A stretch of 64,000 nucleotides of DNA from Undaria pinnatifida (GCA_012845835.1 JABAKD010000005.1:4579155-4643154); one strand, 5' to 3'. Positions 29,838 to 41,148 are shown, counted from the stretch's first letter. Made by a program: numbers and translations. Notes: a model not told the origin generated them from the letters alone.

Positions 29838-30233
29838 TGTGCAAGTTGTATTGTCGTACGGTCTATGCTAGCATAATCGACTGCCTGTGTGCACGGCGTA
29901 GGGTAGCTCACGGGTAGATTGCTCTCGGTAGACCATCAGGCGGACAAGATAAGAAGATAGGACATAGTCTATATGTATATTAAGAAGTAGCGGAGTCCCG
30001 GAGAACACTGAACATGCACTGAATATGCACTGAATATGGACTCGATCTTCACTCAATATGCAGTCAATATGGACGCACTATGGACGTACTGAGCCAGAGG
30101 GGGCTCAACTCGAACATATCGAAGATTCGGACCGCTAATCACATTTATAGACTATAGTTCTTCTCTTCTACCATATCCGTATATTATACCTGGTATGCAG
30201 TTATACAGATCATATACATCAGACTTGTGCACA
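29838..30233 (-). mobile_element. LTR related to 15085-15464 (5' LTR position on minus strand)
   Basis: On the minus strand it begins TGTGCACAAGTCTGATG and ends AACTTGCACA, so the ends are nearly inverted repeats. It shares ordered blocks with 15085-15464, including GTCAATATGGACGCACTATG. The broken ORF region begins 13 bases downstream. No target duplication is visible. Confidence 0.7.
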
Positions 30234-30239
30234 GACATA

Positions 30240-31180
30240 CAACAACAAATATATTGACTTATATAGTCTACTGGTGTTCCGATCTTGGGGCAAATTGCGG
30301 GGTTGCTGATTCGGCCTCCAAACGTAAATGAGCGCATTGCCCGTGGCAAACGACGACACCGCAGCATGTACGTATATGTACATTATGTATACGGTAAAGA
30401 CAGCTTATGACAGGGGTTCGCGAACGCGAGAAAAGTCCGTGTAAAATTTCGTGTCATCAGGGGAGACTTTCGCCTCGCCAAATAAATGCCTACGAAACAC
30501 ATTCTTGTGTTTTACCGCATTTGATCCGCTAGTTTTGTCGCACAGTTAGGTTTTCGAAGTTAACAATGGGAAGTTGCGGGTTTGCTGATATTCGGCCTGT
30601 AAAACAGCAGCTTTTTTCTTAGAAGAGCGGGTCGATACCGTACCATAAAGATACATACATACATCGATACCAGGTATTCAAGCGCAGCGAACGAAACTTC
30701 AAGTAGGGAGATCAACTTCTTCACGACTTCGCCTCGATAAAATTGGATGATTCATGTAAAATATTGAGAACAGTTCTCCTCGCGTTCGACGCGTTTGGGC
30801 TACAGTACTGGGTCCTATATAGTGCAGGGGTGTGTCCAGAGGTTCTACTTGTACTATAGCGGGCACCTGCAGCACTGGTAAGTGTGCCTCAGTAGTGCAG
30901 GTTCGGCACTTTTGTACGGTAAAAAAATACCAGTTTGTTGCAGGTGAATGCGGCGGGAAAGGTTCGTGTTAAAATATAGATAAATATGTGTGAATGCAAA
31001 ACGTATTTTAGCCAGACGCGTGCTGCGGCAGAGATAGGTGTGTAATGTTCAAATTTTTCTGAGACTCCTCGCGTCAAGAGTCGAGTACACCCTACTCAAA
31101 AGCTACCTGAAGAATATGAGAAAGTGCAAAAAAGCGTTCTGTTGTGTCTGGAGTCTGAGCGTCTGAGCACGCGATATATA
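30240..31180. other. Stretch without a recognised gene
   Basis: Contains a short duplicated theme (GTTGCGGG-TTGCTGAT-TCGGCCT at about 30295 and 30575) and small ORFs without motifs. Confidence 0.3.
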
Positions 31181-31560
31181 AAAGATGAGTTTCGACAAAA
31201 TATTCGATCTCACAGCTACGCTGGCTCTATTGTGATTTCTCTAGATGCTGGCTACCAAGGCGATGCCGAGGACTTCCAGCCTGAGCGACAGCTCATTCGA
31301 AGGCTGCTGTACAGCCCCTCAGGACTGTCAAAAAAAAATTTGGGAGTTGTACACAATTGGGTTGCTTTCTAAAAAAACCCGTCCGTTCTCATTTTAGGCT
31401 CCGTTCCCATTTTTCAGAAAACTCTGTTAGCAGCTGGAGTGTATTTTAATTTCTATAATATTCAGCGCGATCGGAGTATCACACACAGCTTGCAAAGATG
31501 AGTTTCGACAAAATGTTCGATCTCACAGCTGGATTATATTTCAATTTTTATACTTTATAT
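31180..31560 (-). mobile_element. Two family C fragments
   Basis: 31185-31220 and 31465-31550 each carry AAGATGAGTTTCGACAAAAT and TTCGATCTCACAGCT; the second also keeps GCGCGATCGGAGTATCACAC. About 250 unrelated bases lie between them. Confidence 0.65.
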
Positions 31561-32359
31561 ACTATACACCCATCCGTCGTAGTTCTTGCCATAAACGAGA
31601 AAACGTCCTGCATTTCTCGGCACCATAATACCAAAAAAGATGTGTATCGTAACGGGGGTCTCTCGCACATACATCTATCTGGGTGGGTGCGCTGGCCACA
31701 CGCTTGTTGTCCCGAAAGGCCCCTCGTGAAGTGCAGCTATTATTATTATTGTTGTTGGTCACTCGCGCTCGGCAACTAGATGCAACAACATCGTCTCTAA
31801 TTCCAGCTTGCTGTACAGGTAGTAGGCGGTACAACTCTTGTTCCACTAACTATCAATGTATAAAATCGAAGGACACTTCTCTAAGGAGGGGGGCACCTTG
31901 CACGTACTGGGCCCGACGCAATAATAATGCTCTTGTGGGTCAATCCTGTGCGCGCTACGAGAATAGTCCTACCCCACATACCCGCCTTCAACCTCGAGTC
32001 AATCAACGAATCAATGTTTACATGGGGCTGTAGTCCCCTGCTCTTCTTTTCGTACACCGCTAGTCAAGCGTGGCATTAAGGTATACCTCTTTATGGCTAA
32101 ATCGTATCCTGAATGACGATGCTCCTTATTAACCCGAAATCGTCGAAATTTTATTCTATTTGCGCTTATTTTTATTTAGGTACGTAGGCGATGGGCATAT
32201 TCTGCGGGTTCTGAGCTTTTTTCCTGTTTTGGTCTCCTAATTCTCTTTTTTTTGGGTAGAGAATAATAGTAGTATTAATAGCGCTCATCCTCAAATTAAA
32301 AGCCTAAAAAAGAACCTTTGTGCACCTCTCTCTACGGTACCGTCAGTCTAGTACCCGTT
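31561..32359. other. Stretch without a recognised gene
   Basis: Plus ORF 31683-32033 (116 residues) and minus ORF 31562-31846 overlap. Neither shows a motif. A faint family A-like segment (AACCCGAAATCGTCGAAATT) occurs near 32130. Confidence 0.3.
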
Positions 32360-32364
32360 ATTTT

Positions 32365-32470
32365 ATAACTAATTTTCAAGGACGTCAGCCGTGAGTTCGA
32401 CGAATTTCAGGTCAATACTCATCTTTGCAAGCTGCGTTGTTGGTGCTCGTAATATACTATATGAGTGAGT
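32365..32470. repeat. Family C-related repeat C', copy 1
   Basis: AAGGACGTCAGCCGTGAGTT, CGACGAATTTCAGGTCAATA, CTCATCTTTGCAAGCTGCGT. Copies at about 33038-33110 and 34225-34330. Its middle resembles the family C terminus (CTCATCTTTGCAAGCTG), suggesting an ancient relationship. Confidence 0.65.
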
Positions 32471-32664
32471 TTTTATTGGGAGGTGTCTTATTTTTTGTCC
32501 ACTATAATGGTAAGTGTTGGTATTTATACTTTAGGTGGGGAATTTTGAGCTAGGTAAAACATCACATCTATTTTATAAAATTATTACTGTAGTTTCCACT
32601 ATATAATACTGCTTTATCATATGTATGGCAGGCGGTTTGTTTTGTTTTTCTCCCCCCGGGGGCT

Positions 32665-33039
32665 TTAATATCGGGAAGAGTACGAATACAGAGTATTATC
32701 AGTTATCTATATGTTGCTCTTAATACAGCATTCGAGAACTAAAGTCAGCTACTCCCACCCCAAAAAGAATGAAAAATCTGTGGGACACGAACCCACGGTT
32801 CCAAATTGATACGCTGTCACTCTAATATTTAAATACATGTATATATTTTCATTAATATCGGGAAGAGTACGAATACAGAATATTATTAGTTATCTATATG
32901 TTGCTCTTAATACAGCATTCGAGAACTAAAGTCAGCTACTCCCACCCAAAAAAAATAAAAACTCTGTGGGACACGAACCCACGGTTCCAAATTGATACGC
33001 TGTCACTCTAATATTCAAATACATGTATATATTTTCAGG
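32665..33039 (-). repeat. 187 bp tandem duplication with a tRNA T-arm-like segment
   Basis: Units 32665-32851 and 32852-33039 are nearly identical (TTAATATCGGGAAGAGTACG opens both). On the minus strand each holds GTGGGTTCGTGTCCCAC, a perfect five-pair T stem with a seven-base loop, followed by T4-T5 runs like pol III terminators. The rest does not fold as a tRNA. Confidence 0.75.
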
Positions 33040-33299
33040 ACGTCAGGTGTGAGTTCGACGAACTTCAAGTCAGTACTCATATTTTGAATCTGCTTGTTGG
33101 TACTAGTACCCGGTGTTTCAACAATTCACAATGTCGACCGAGTGACACAAAACTGCTGCTATTATTATTGTTATTATTTTATAAGGCTTATATTTTGGGT
33201 AAGCGATAGGTTTATGGTATAAGGCTTAGTTCTTGGGTAAGCTGTTGGTTATCATTTTGCAAGCGGTCAAACGGACTAATACCCCACTAATACCTCAAC

Positions 33300-33375
33300 A
33301 AATGGCGTCGTCGACAGACCATGGGTGCTTTGGGCCATGGGTTCAAATCCCACGATCCACAATGATAAACCTTTT
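33300..33375 (+). other. tRNA-like fragment with A and B boxes
   Basis: TGGCGTCGTCG matches the A-box consensus at all but one position, and GGGTTCAAATCCCA is a perfect B box and T arm, about 38 bases later, with TTTTT downstream. The acceptor ends do not pair, so it is not called as a tRNA gene. Confidence 0.45.
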
Positions 33376-33584
33376 TCAGGCTCTTTCCCATGTCGAACTT
33401 ACTTGAAAAACACTCTCCCCGGTATACCCTGGAAATGAAACGGCTTGGATATTGAGAGGTCCGCCCGTATATCCGGCCGACCAGCTATCCCGCCGTTTCA
33501 GGGGGGAAGGCTGTTATAAGGTTCAGTTTAAGTAAGCTATTTGTTAACCTTTTGAAAGTGGTCAAACGAACTAATACCCCACAA

Positions 33585-34205
33585 ATTCCTCGCCCCCCCT
33601 CCCCCCCCCCCGCCTCCCCGCTCCCCCTTGCTCAAACGTCCCACCTAACATCGAAAATCTGCCAGAGTATTAAACGCCTCCACGCACTTGTTGTCACCTC
33701 ATTATCTTTCAGAATCTGGAGCCATCCATGCCGCTGCTGCAATCCACCCCCACCCTCCCCTAACGCCCCCTCCTTCCCCACCACCCGAAATATCGCCTAG
33801 ATAGACCTAGCACCACGCGTTTAGCAAACCCATACATCTATCTAGTGCGACATGATTCCTCCCCCCTCCCCCTCCCTCCCCTCCACGTCCTTAAAAACTT
33901 CGCCCTCCCCTCACCGGTTATTCGACTTACAGGATTCACTTGATAAACGGATGCATTTCCTTCCACGGCTGTCAGATTTTGTCCCCCTCAAAAACGGGTT
34001 TTATAGTTTCCGCGCACAGACTAACATCACCCTGTTGACCCTGATAGCTACATTGCAGTTGCAAGGGGAGTCGCCGACCTATATCCTTAACGAGGACACA
34101 CAACTCGTAATGCGCGCGATCGGAGTATCACACGCAGCTTGCAAAGATGAGTTTCGACAAAATCTTCGATCTCACAGCTGGAGTGTATTTTTATTGTTAT
34201 TATAA
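33585..34205 (-). mobile_element. Family C element, reverse copy
   Basis: From C-rich tracts with GCCATCCATGCCGCTGCTGC through CGACTTACAGGATTCACTTG, TTTTGTCCCCCTCAAAAACG and GGGGAGTCGCCGACCTATAT to CACAGCTGGAGTGTATTTTT. Confidence 0.8.
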
Positions 34206-34224
34206 CATATATTATTTTTATCAA

Positions 34225-34330
34225 TTTAAGGACGTCAGCCGTGAGTTCGACGAGTTTCGGGTCAATACTCATCTTTGCAAGCTGTGTTGTTGGTACTTGT
34301 AATATTCTATTTGAGTGAGTTTTTTATTGA
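34225..34330. repeat. Repeat C', copy 3
   Basis: AAGGACGTCAGCCGTGAGTT, CGACGAGTTTCGGGTCAATA and CTCATCTTTGCAAGCTGTGT, following directly on the family C copy at 33585-34205. Confidence 0.65.
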
Positions 34331-34438
34331 GAGGGGTTCTTGTCCCGTATATCCGCCCGACCTGCTATCCCGCCGTTTCAGGGGTGTCCTTCATTTTTAC
34401 TGTGTTTCCTACGTTATTGTGTTTTTCACAATAGATGG

Positions 34439-34472
34439 CACTAACCCTAGCCCTAACAACCCTAACCCTATC
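34439..34472. repeat. Short interstitial telomere-like block
   Basis: CTAACCCTAG then CCCTAAC, AACCCTAACCC and TATCCC: about five CCCTAA-type units with interruptions. It is too short to be a chromosome end. Confidence 0.6.
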
Positions 34473-34479
34473 CCATAAA

Positions 34480-35410
34480 AAATACTCCGAAGTATAGTGT
34501 ACCGATGACTGCTCCTTGATGACGTCGCAGGGGTGAAAATGGTTAAAAAAACACAATAATGATGTGTTTCTCTACGTTTCACGGCCGGAGAGTTTTATAT
34601 GGCTTAGTTTTGGTCAAGCAATTGTTTAAGCCTTTTATCACTGGAAACCCGATATTGGGAAGAACATTACTCGGATTTTGTATAGGGAGGGGTTCGGGGG
34701 TTCTAAAGGGGTTAAGTTTTCGCAAGTGATCAAACGGACTAGCTATGAATATCAATAGTGCCCCACTGGTTCCTTATAAAAAAATGACATTCATTTATTT
34801 GCTATTAATAGGTGGCCCTTTATAAAGGAGTCTTATAGCGCGTCGGGGAGGCTGGGTCCCTTATAACCGTACACTGAAATGTGCCCTCTCTTAAGGTTTC
34901 AGTCCATCTGTCCGGATTTTTTCTGGCGTGACGGAGTGTGGTCGCCCGTGGCAATGGAATTGGGGTTCATGGTTGGGTGTGGAGATCATTTAAAATCGAG
35001 ATAATAAAAGAAATTTAAATACTATGACGTCCCTTGTATACCGCTTTCCTTATCGCGGGGTCGCTTGAACCTGTACATCTGCTTGCTGCTGCTGTTGTCG
35101 TAAGAAAAGTTTGTTGCAGTTGTTGTAGCAGTAGATGGTGCTGTTGTTGTAGCAGTAGGTGTTGTTGTTGTTGTTGTTGTTGTTGCTGTTGTTGTAGCAG
35201 TAGGACCTAGTGGTGTTGTCTCTCTCAATCTCCCGTTTTCTTTCAAGGGAGAAGGCGGTTCACGTTTGGGCCCCACAACATGCAACTAAAGGTAGATACT
35301 GCGTGCCGTAGCTCTGCTGAGGACTCACTCTTGCTTATGGACATTTGATTTTGAACACTTCTTACAATATGTCAGCCTTTCGCTTGGAGCTCGACGAATG
35401 ATTTGAGACT
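34480..35410. other. Stretch with a (GTT)n microsatellite, no gene
   Basis: 35095-35205 is rich in GTT and GCTGTTGTTGTAGCAGTAG units. The minus frame would read poly-Thr and is not convincing. Nothing else recognised from 34480 to 35090. Confidence 0.6.
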
Positions 35411-35644
35411 GCTTCTTCTACGATAGCCCGCCCCAAAACCAGCGATTTTCTTAACGAACGTTTCATCATCATGGCTGCTCGAACAAAAACCAGTCTTCAA
35501 CTAGTTTCTGTTTGCAAAGGACTGTCGAACTGTGACGTCGTGGGGGCAAGGGGCACCGTTATTCAGGAGATACGGCCGGTAGCTGGTTTCAAAACCGGCG
35601 ATTCGTTAACGAAAAGTTGGGGGGGCTACCGTATAGAACGACTG
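35411..35644. mobile_element. Family B element
   Basis: Left end CTTCTACGATAGCCCGCCCC, then AAAACCAGCGATTTTCTTAA; right end GGGGGGCTACCGTATAGAAC. Middle has GACGTCGTGGGGGCAAGGGG and GTAGCTGGTTTCAAAACCGG. Confidence 0.75.
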
Positions 35645-35904
35645 TTCAGTAGCCAATATACTAATCTTCGCAAGCTGCGTGATACTTAAGCCGCTGTGCG
35701 TTTTGACAGTTTACTGCAGTCCACAGGCAACACCTATTAAACAACCGGCGACATTTTTTACTAATCTTACTATTTTATGTGGCCTATGAATCAGTGTCTA
35801 GGTTGCAATCAGCTGGTTGCAATCAATCACAGATCATACTAGTTTGCAAGTAATTTTCGAAGAGCACGTGCCGCTCATTATATGCCAGGTATTTTCTTAC
35901 TGGA

Positions 35905-36219
35905 TTGATTGTATTTTGTTTAGTGGGTGGCTGCTTGGAGCTGAGAAGCCTGTTGAAGCCAAGAAATGTGTGTTTCATTCTTACCTCTAGTTTCCCGGGA
36001 CACCTTCCTGGCACACGGAGTAACACCTACCTGGGACACGGAGTACCTCAGGGATATTTCAACATCGAAGTCACACATACATACATACATGCTGCTGCTA
36101 TGTACCCGGTTACCAGGTGGCGGCTACCTGCAGATTGGAGCGATATTAAAGACTTGCTTGCGCGATATTTAGAGAGTCGTCCTGGACTATCAGCAAACCC
36201 TGCTGCGCATGCGGCCTAA
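35905..36219 (+). other. Plus-strand ORF, 104 residues, unassigned
   Basis: ATG start; includes YFNIEVTHTYIHAAAMYPVT and WSDIKDLLARYLESRPGLSA. The C-terminal part looks helical. It runs through a short (CATA)n repeat at about 36080, which argues against a gene. No family recognised. Confidence 0.2.
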
Positions 36220-36591
36220 AAAAACGCCCATTCATCGCAATATCCCACACTAACACGAAGTACGGTATTTACAGATAACAAAAAAAAAGTATATTGTCCG
36301 AGAAAAAAACGCTGTTGCGATACGCGAAAACGTCCGCCACACGACAACCTGATCGGGGACTCATGTGAAAATTTTCTTTGTTGTGTGCCCCCAAAGACAT
36401 GTATGTGTGCGAAGCTAATCCAATCGGCGAATGGTAGTCTAATCGTGGACGTTATGTGGCGAGCGAGGTACAATGTTATACTCTCCTCTCCCCGCCGTGC
36501 CGTTGACAAGGAAGATGGGCGGGTGTGCCATCATATATATCTCTTCGTGAGTGTTGTTGCTAGCGATATGAACACAGCTCTTAGACTTATA
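36220..36591. other. Stretch without a recognised feature
   Basis: Short ORFs on both strands, A-rich runs near 36280-36310. Nothing assigned. Confidence 0.25.
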
Positions 36592-36939
36592 TCAACTTAT
36601 TTGTGCTGTGGAGCATTGGCACGAGAAACGAAAGCAATGCCCTTCAACGTAAAGTTGTTCTACAAAAATTCCAGATGTAACAAATATTTCCCCTCCACAT
36701 ACATACGCGGTGTGGGCGCAGTGTGCTAGAAGAGGGGTTAAAGTCTTTAGGACTGCAGTCCCAATTTGGGAACAAATCATTTGGATATAGACCATTATGT
36801 AAGTTTCTGTACACTTTTTTAGTGCTATCAATAGGTTAAATACTATCGCCAAAATGAGAAGCACTCGAACAACAACGCTGTTTCTGTGGCATGTGTAAGC
36901 AACAAAGAAAAGTGAACCGGAGAGAAAACATTGCAACAT
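36592..36939 (-). other. Minus ORF with hydrophobic segments, 115 residues
   Basis: ATG start, MLQCFLSGSLFFVAYTC, then VVVRVLLILAIVFNLLIALK, then further apolar stretches and several Cys. It could encode two or three membrane spans. AT-rich DNA often yields such frames by chance, and no homologue is recognised. Confidence 0.25.
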
Positions 36940-37300
36940 TATTACGCAGCAACACCTAGTACTACTACTATACTAGTTACTTACTCCTCGTGTCCTCACA
37001 TCCCTCACCGATAATGGATACCTGCCGCCCCTGTCGGACTGGGCTTTCCGAAGCAGGCGTGACATCGTTGTTGCTGCTGGTGGTGTCGCTGTGTAGTGGC
37101 CTTGTACGGGAGCTTCGCCCAGGGGGGAAATCTCTTGGCTCAGCGATGGAGGACTTCGGTCAGGGTTTTTTTTTCGCTTAGCAAGGTGCACTATGCTGTC
37201 CGCGTACTATTAGACTTTATGGCTCGTGAGGCAAAAGGTAAAAAAGGTAAATGGGGTCGTTGGTGGGGGAGAGCGCTGAAATAAGTACGTCGTGACGAGG

Positions 37301-37540
37301 CGTTCTACGGTACGGGCCTTCCCAACTTTTCTTTCATAACGAAATCGACGGTTTCAAAACCAGCTCCAGGTCGTATCTCGTGAAACATGGTGTCTCTCGA
37401 CACCCCGACGTCATCGATCGATACACCTTCCTTTGCACGCAAGGAAATATGTGGATACTTTTCTTTCAATAGTATCCTTCCTTGTGTCGATCAGCCCTAG
37501 AAAGTCGCTGGTTTGGGGGGGAGTATCGTAGAATCAGTCT
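37301..37540. mobile_element. Family B element
   Basis: Left end CGTTCTACGGTACGGGCC; right end GGGGGGGAGTATCGTAGAAT. Interior ACGAAATCGACGGTTTCAAA, ACCCCGACGTCATCGATCGA and AGTCGCTGGTTTGGGG. Confidence 0.75.
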
Positions 37541-37932
37541 GGCGTATTGCTAGTTTAGCCCTCTGATGACAGTACAGCATAGATGATGTCGTTCCGATGT
37601 AAACCGAGTATCCTCCCGCGAAGCAGTAGCTATGTTATACGAAGTATGGCCCTCTCTCTGCTAACCATTTGCCAGTTTCCCGTCCCCACACATATTTTCT
37701 TTGCATCGACTAGACCGATGCAACAGTCAATCCATGTCTCAATCCTCAGCAACTCAACAGGGAACGATATACGCGTGTACGCCAACCTATTATGACGGTG
37801 AAAAAATCCTTGAAAAATCGAATCTTATATTATTACTTTTCGAAAATTCGTGGAAATTTCCAACCGGAGCAACAACAAAAAAAAACTGTTTCTTCATTAT
37901 GCCTAGAAGCGGAATAGCCAGGGGAACTTTCA

Positions 37933-38202
37933 ATGAAAAGGTTTTATATTTCCAGAATTTCTTACTCGCCATTTACGTGGGGAGCGCGGGGAGTGGAGGC
38001 AAAATCAATCGTGGTTCGAATTTTGGAGTTCATTGCCGTTCACATATCGGAACAATACAAAAAACAAACCGAAAGCGGCGCAGCCGCGTTTCTCGCCCTT
38101 CTCGAAACAGTTCAACTAAGATCGAAAGCGCACCAGGACCTTCCGTTGTACGTGTTTTCTGCTTTCGTTGATTATCAATGGTACATACTGCTGCTACCTT
38201 AG
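37933..38202 (+). CDS. Candidate small helical protein or exon, 89 residues
   Basis: ATG start at 37933. The middle reads EAKSIVVRILEFIAVHISEQ, ESGAAAFLALLETVQLRSKA and HQDLPLYVFSAFVDYQW, a composition typical of alpha-helical protein rather than repeat DNA. TATATTTCCAG near 37950-37962 could be an acceptor, so it may be an internal exon. No repeat family overlaps the core. Function unknown; the best plus-strand candidate here, but unsupported by homology. Confidence 0.35.
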   Translation: MKRFYISRISYSPFTWGARGVEAKSIVVRILEFIAVHISEQYKKQTESGAAAFLALLETVQLRSKAHQDLPLYVFSAFVDYQWYILLLP

Positions 38203-38282
38203 TGTTTATATATTTACAAGTACCGGTACATTACATACCTCTGTCTGGCAAAGAACGTTCTTGTCATACGCTTGCGCTGGGA

Positions 38283-38400
38283 GAGGTCGAGGACTTCATC
38301 GTGACTCATCTTTGCGAAACTATGTGTGACAATTCGATCGCTCGATCGCGCGTGTTACGGGGTAGGTATGTATGTATTATGTGTGTCCTCATGGAGGGAA
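38283..38400 (+). mobile_element. Family C fragment
   Basis: AGGTCGAGGACTTCATCGTG, ACTCATCTTTGCGAAACTAT, then a doubled CGATCGCTCGATCGCGCG and GTGTGTCCTCAT. Followed directly by a family A element. Confidence 0.6.
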
Positions 38401-38414
38401 TTTTCGATCGAGAA

Positions 38415-38739
38415 GACTCGTGCTACGATAGAGGTATACCTTTTTTGGCGTAAATGGTTTCTGAACGACGGGGCTCCTTAACCTAAAAATACTATACTAT
38501 AATAATACTATACTATACTAATTTAATACTAAAGACTACAATACTATCGTCGGGAAAATACGCCATTTTTTTTATTCGTGATATGCTCGTTGTATATCTA
38601 GGCCATAGGATTTTTTATCTGGTGAAATGAATGTAGTCAGTTTTTTTTTTTTCTTCCATATATTATATCCGTTTTGGGGAGAGGTCTTGAGCTCCCAAAC
38701 GGAGGAAACCTCAGAAAAATCTGTATCGTTGCACGCGTC
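38415..38739. mobile_element. Family A element with internal ATACT expansion
   Basis: Left end ACTCGTGCTACGATAGAGGT; right end CTGTATCGTTGCACGCGTC. A run of ATACTATA-type repeats (38488-38545) enlarges it to about 325 bp. Keeps GTTGTATATCTAGGCCATAG and TTTTGGGGAGAGGTCTTGAG. Confidence 0.75.
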
Positions 38740-38985
38740 AAAAAGCCTGTCCACAGTTCTTTATAGAAGATGCATATGCGTGCTGGGAGTACTAAGTCGA
38801 ACGTCCACATGCGCAAGGTTGATGAATATTTGATCGCATGCCCGAAAATATGTATTATCGTAGCACGCGTCAAAAGCCCGTTCACAGTTCTTTTGTTCTT
38901 TTTTGAAGGTAGGTGTGTGCTGGGAGTAATAATTCGAACGTCCACATGCGCAAGGTTGATGAATATTACATCGCATGCCCGTCTA
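38733..38985. repeat. About 133 bp tandem duplication
   Basis: Both copies contain GTGCTGGGAGTA, GTCCACATGCGCAAGGTTGA, TGAATATT and ATCGCATGCCCG, each beginning beside a CACGCGTCAAAAGCC-type family A end. The family A terminus seems to have been duplicated with its flank. Confidence 0.8.
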
Positions 38986-39159
38986 CAGATTTTGCAGGTG
39001 GGTGTGTATATATTGGGCATAATGAGGGAAACATACATGCGTGTGCGCGATGGGCGGCGCCCTAACGATACCATTCAACACTATTTGGTGTGCGATCACG
39101 ATCGAAGGAGTTTTAGACGAAGGTTGGCCGGGAGGTCGACCATAATAACATATTATACA

Positions 39160-39580
39160 TACCAGCACCACAAATGTCTTCCTCGGCGACCTCGATGTCC
39201 CACCATCTCCAAAGATCCGCCCAGTTCGAGTTCGACGCGCTCGGCGGCAACGCGCGACCCGAGCGTGCGCGCGCGGGGAATAGGCGGGGCGGAGGCTGAG
39301 GAACGCGACCCACAAGAAGAGCGGCAAGCAAGATAAATATTTCTTCATAGTAGTACAGGGCCGAGTCGTCTCCGTGGAGCAGCTACAGCAGCACCATAAA
39401 TAAATATCTTCCAGCACCACAAATATCTTCCTCAGCGACCCCAATGTCTCGCCATCTCCCCAAAGTCCGCCCAGTTCGAGGCCGACGCGCTTGGCGGCGG
39501 CGCGCGACCCGAGCGTGCGCGCGCGGGGAATAGGCAGCGCGGAGGCTAAGGAACGCGACCCACGAGAAGAGCGGGCGGCA
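39160..39580. repeat. Duplicated CpG-rich segment, two copies about 250 bp apart
   Basis: Copies near 39165-39330 and 39410-39580 share ACCACAAATGTCTTCCTC or close variants, GTCCGCCCAGTTCGAG, GCGCGACCCGAGCGTGCGCG, CGCGGGGAATAGGC and GAACGCGACCCAC. Minus frames are open across both (up to 238 residues), but the two copies are read in different frames, so coding constraint is not supported. A CpG-rich promoter or repeat is equally possible. Confidence 0.7.
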
Positions 39581-39599
39581 AAGCGATCTCGAGGACGCC

Positions 39600-41148
39600 G
39601 AACGGATTCTGACAATTCCCAGACCTTTCCCACGGGAGTACGGTAAAGCCGTACCAACCCCGAGTCCACGCGTACAAGGCACCCAATGGGCGGTTTCATT
39701 TTGCAATGTCATGGCGACACGGTAGTGCCCCTGGCATCCCATGACATTGCCATGACATCCCACGGTGCACACTTCCATAGCATATTTTGGGGAGAACACG
39801 CCAAACGCCGTGCTTGGCATATCGCAATCGGTGGCTAAGACGAACGTTCGAGCAAGATAGACGCATGTTGGCGACGTGTGTCTCCGATAAGCAGCGGTGC
39901 TAACTGGCAATACACAGCAACACGGTGGATGCCCACTGTGGCCATAGAGTTAAGCAGACGGTGGGGGGGTCACTTTGTGGGCCACGTTTTTGACGGACTC
40001 AGAGCCAGTCGTGAGATTGGCCACTGCGTATTCCTCTGAATCTGTTGAGCTCTTGAGACGTTCGGATCCACGGCATGTACAGCCACACGCCGCGATTGCT
40101 TGTTACGCTGTGCAAACGAAACGAATTGCGCTCCGTTTTTTAGTGAGATGCAGAACCTTCTGGAACTCGCCACGAGTAGTGGCGAAAAGAAGGGTATACC
40201 CCCCCCTCCTGTATACCGTGTGGCCTTTGGTCGTGGATCTTCTGCTGCTCACGTGGATGAGTGAGTGCTCATATCGACTGAGACACTACGTTTCGTTTTT
40301 TTTTGTTTGCATCGTTACTCTCAATTTCCAGCTCACCTTACAGTACAGTAGCAGCTCTACACGTCTAGACTAGATTATTATCTAGGATAACAATTTTAGC
40401 CTTAACTATACGTCTAGATTATTATATAGGGTAAAGTGTGGAATTTGATGCATATTTTTAACGTGTTGAGTTTTTTGTGGTCGATAGAAAATTCAAAAAC
40501 AAAAAAAGTACGGTCGGCTTTGTTCCGGACGAAATTCTATGGGTAAGGACGAGGCCGGGATCGGGGTCGGGGTCGGGGTCTAGGGTCTAAAGTAAGGGTT
40601 TGAGCAGGGCTGTGAGTTGGCTGACTATAAGTTGCCAGATAGTTATTAGCTGGTTAGTCTAGTTGTTTAAGCTAGTTGCGGCGGTGCCAACTGTTGAGCA
40701 ATTTTCTTTCACGCAAATTAGGGTCTTTGACTGGAATATATCGGGTTTGAAGCGTAGCTCCAACACGACTTTTTTTGGAGGCAGTGCGTAGTCACGTAAG
40801 CACTCCAAGGCCTTTGAAATGCAGGATCGGTTGCTGCGGACCAGTTCCAAGGCCGCGGTACAAGGTCAAACCTCACCACCAGACATTCACACCAACCCGA
40901 AAGACACCGTAGTGATCGTACAAATTGGTCCACTTACTCCTGCGTAAACGCAACACTCGGCGCTAACCATACAAATATTTACAGCAAAACGCAACACCGA
41001 AGCATCCCCGATCAAGGCTGCGATAGATGGGGTGTACCCCAAATTCACCACCGGGCTTGAGCAACTCGCGCGCTTGACTCTTTACGTCGCAAAACAAAAA
41101 TACCTCAGGCGATTGTTTAGGCGCAGCGTGGTTTACCATTCCACTGTC
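39600..41148. other. Long stretch with weak signals only
   Basis: 39725-39770 has three diverged CATCCCATGACATTGCC-like units. 40345-40425 has two copies of CGTCTAGATTATTAT. 40558-40584 is a (GGGGTC)n run. Near 40975-41045 the minus strand reads TPSIAALIGDASVLRF, ankyrin-like but short and in a broken frame. 41055-41145 resembles part of family D (GATTGTTTAGGCGCAGCGTG). Confidence 0.4.

Noticed and set aside
33300-33375. tRNA gene
   Set aside because: A and B boxes are good but the acceptor arms do not pair and the D and anticodon arms are not recognisable. Kept only as a tRNA-like fragment.
38983-39699. Minus-strand ORF of 238 residues, one of the longest in the window
   Set aside because: It runs through two copies of a CpG-rich duplication that are read in different frames, and contains no domain motif. 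Open frames are expected by chance in such CpG-rich DNA.
40970-41095. Ankyrin-like exon reading TPSIAALIGDASVLRF and ARELLKPGG
   Set aside because: The two parts are in different frames, and the second lies in sequence resembling family D, so the match is probably accidental.
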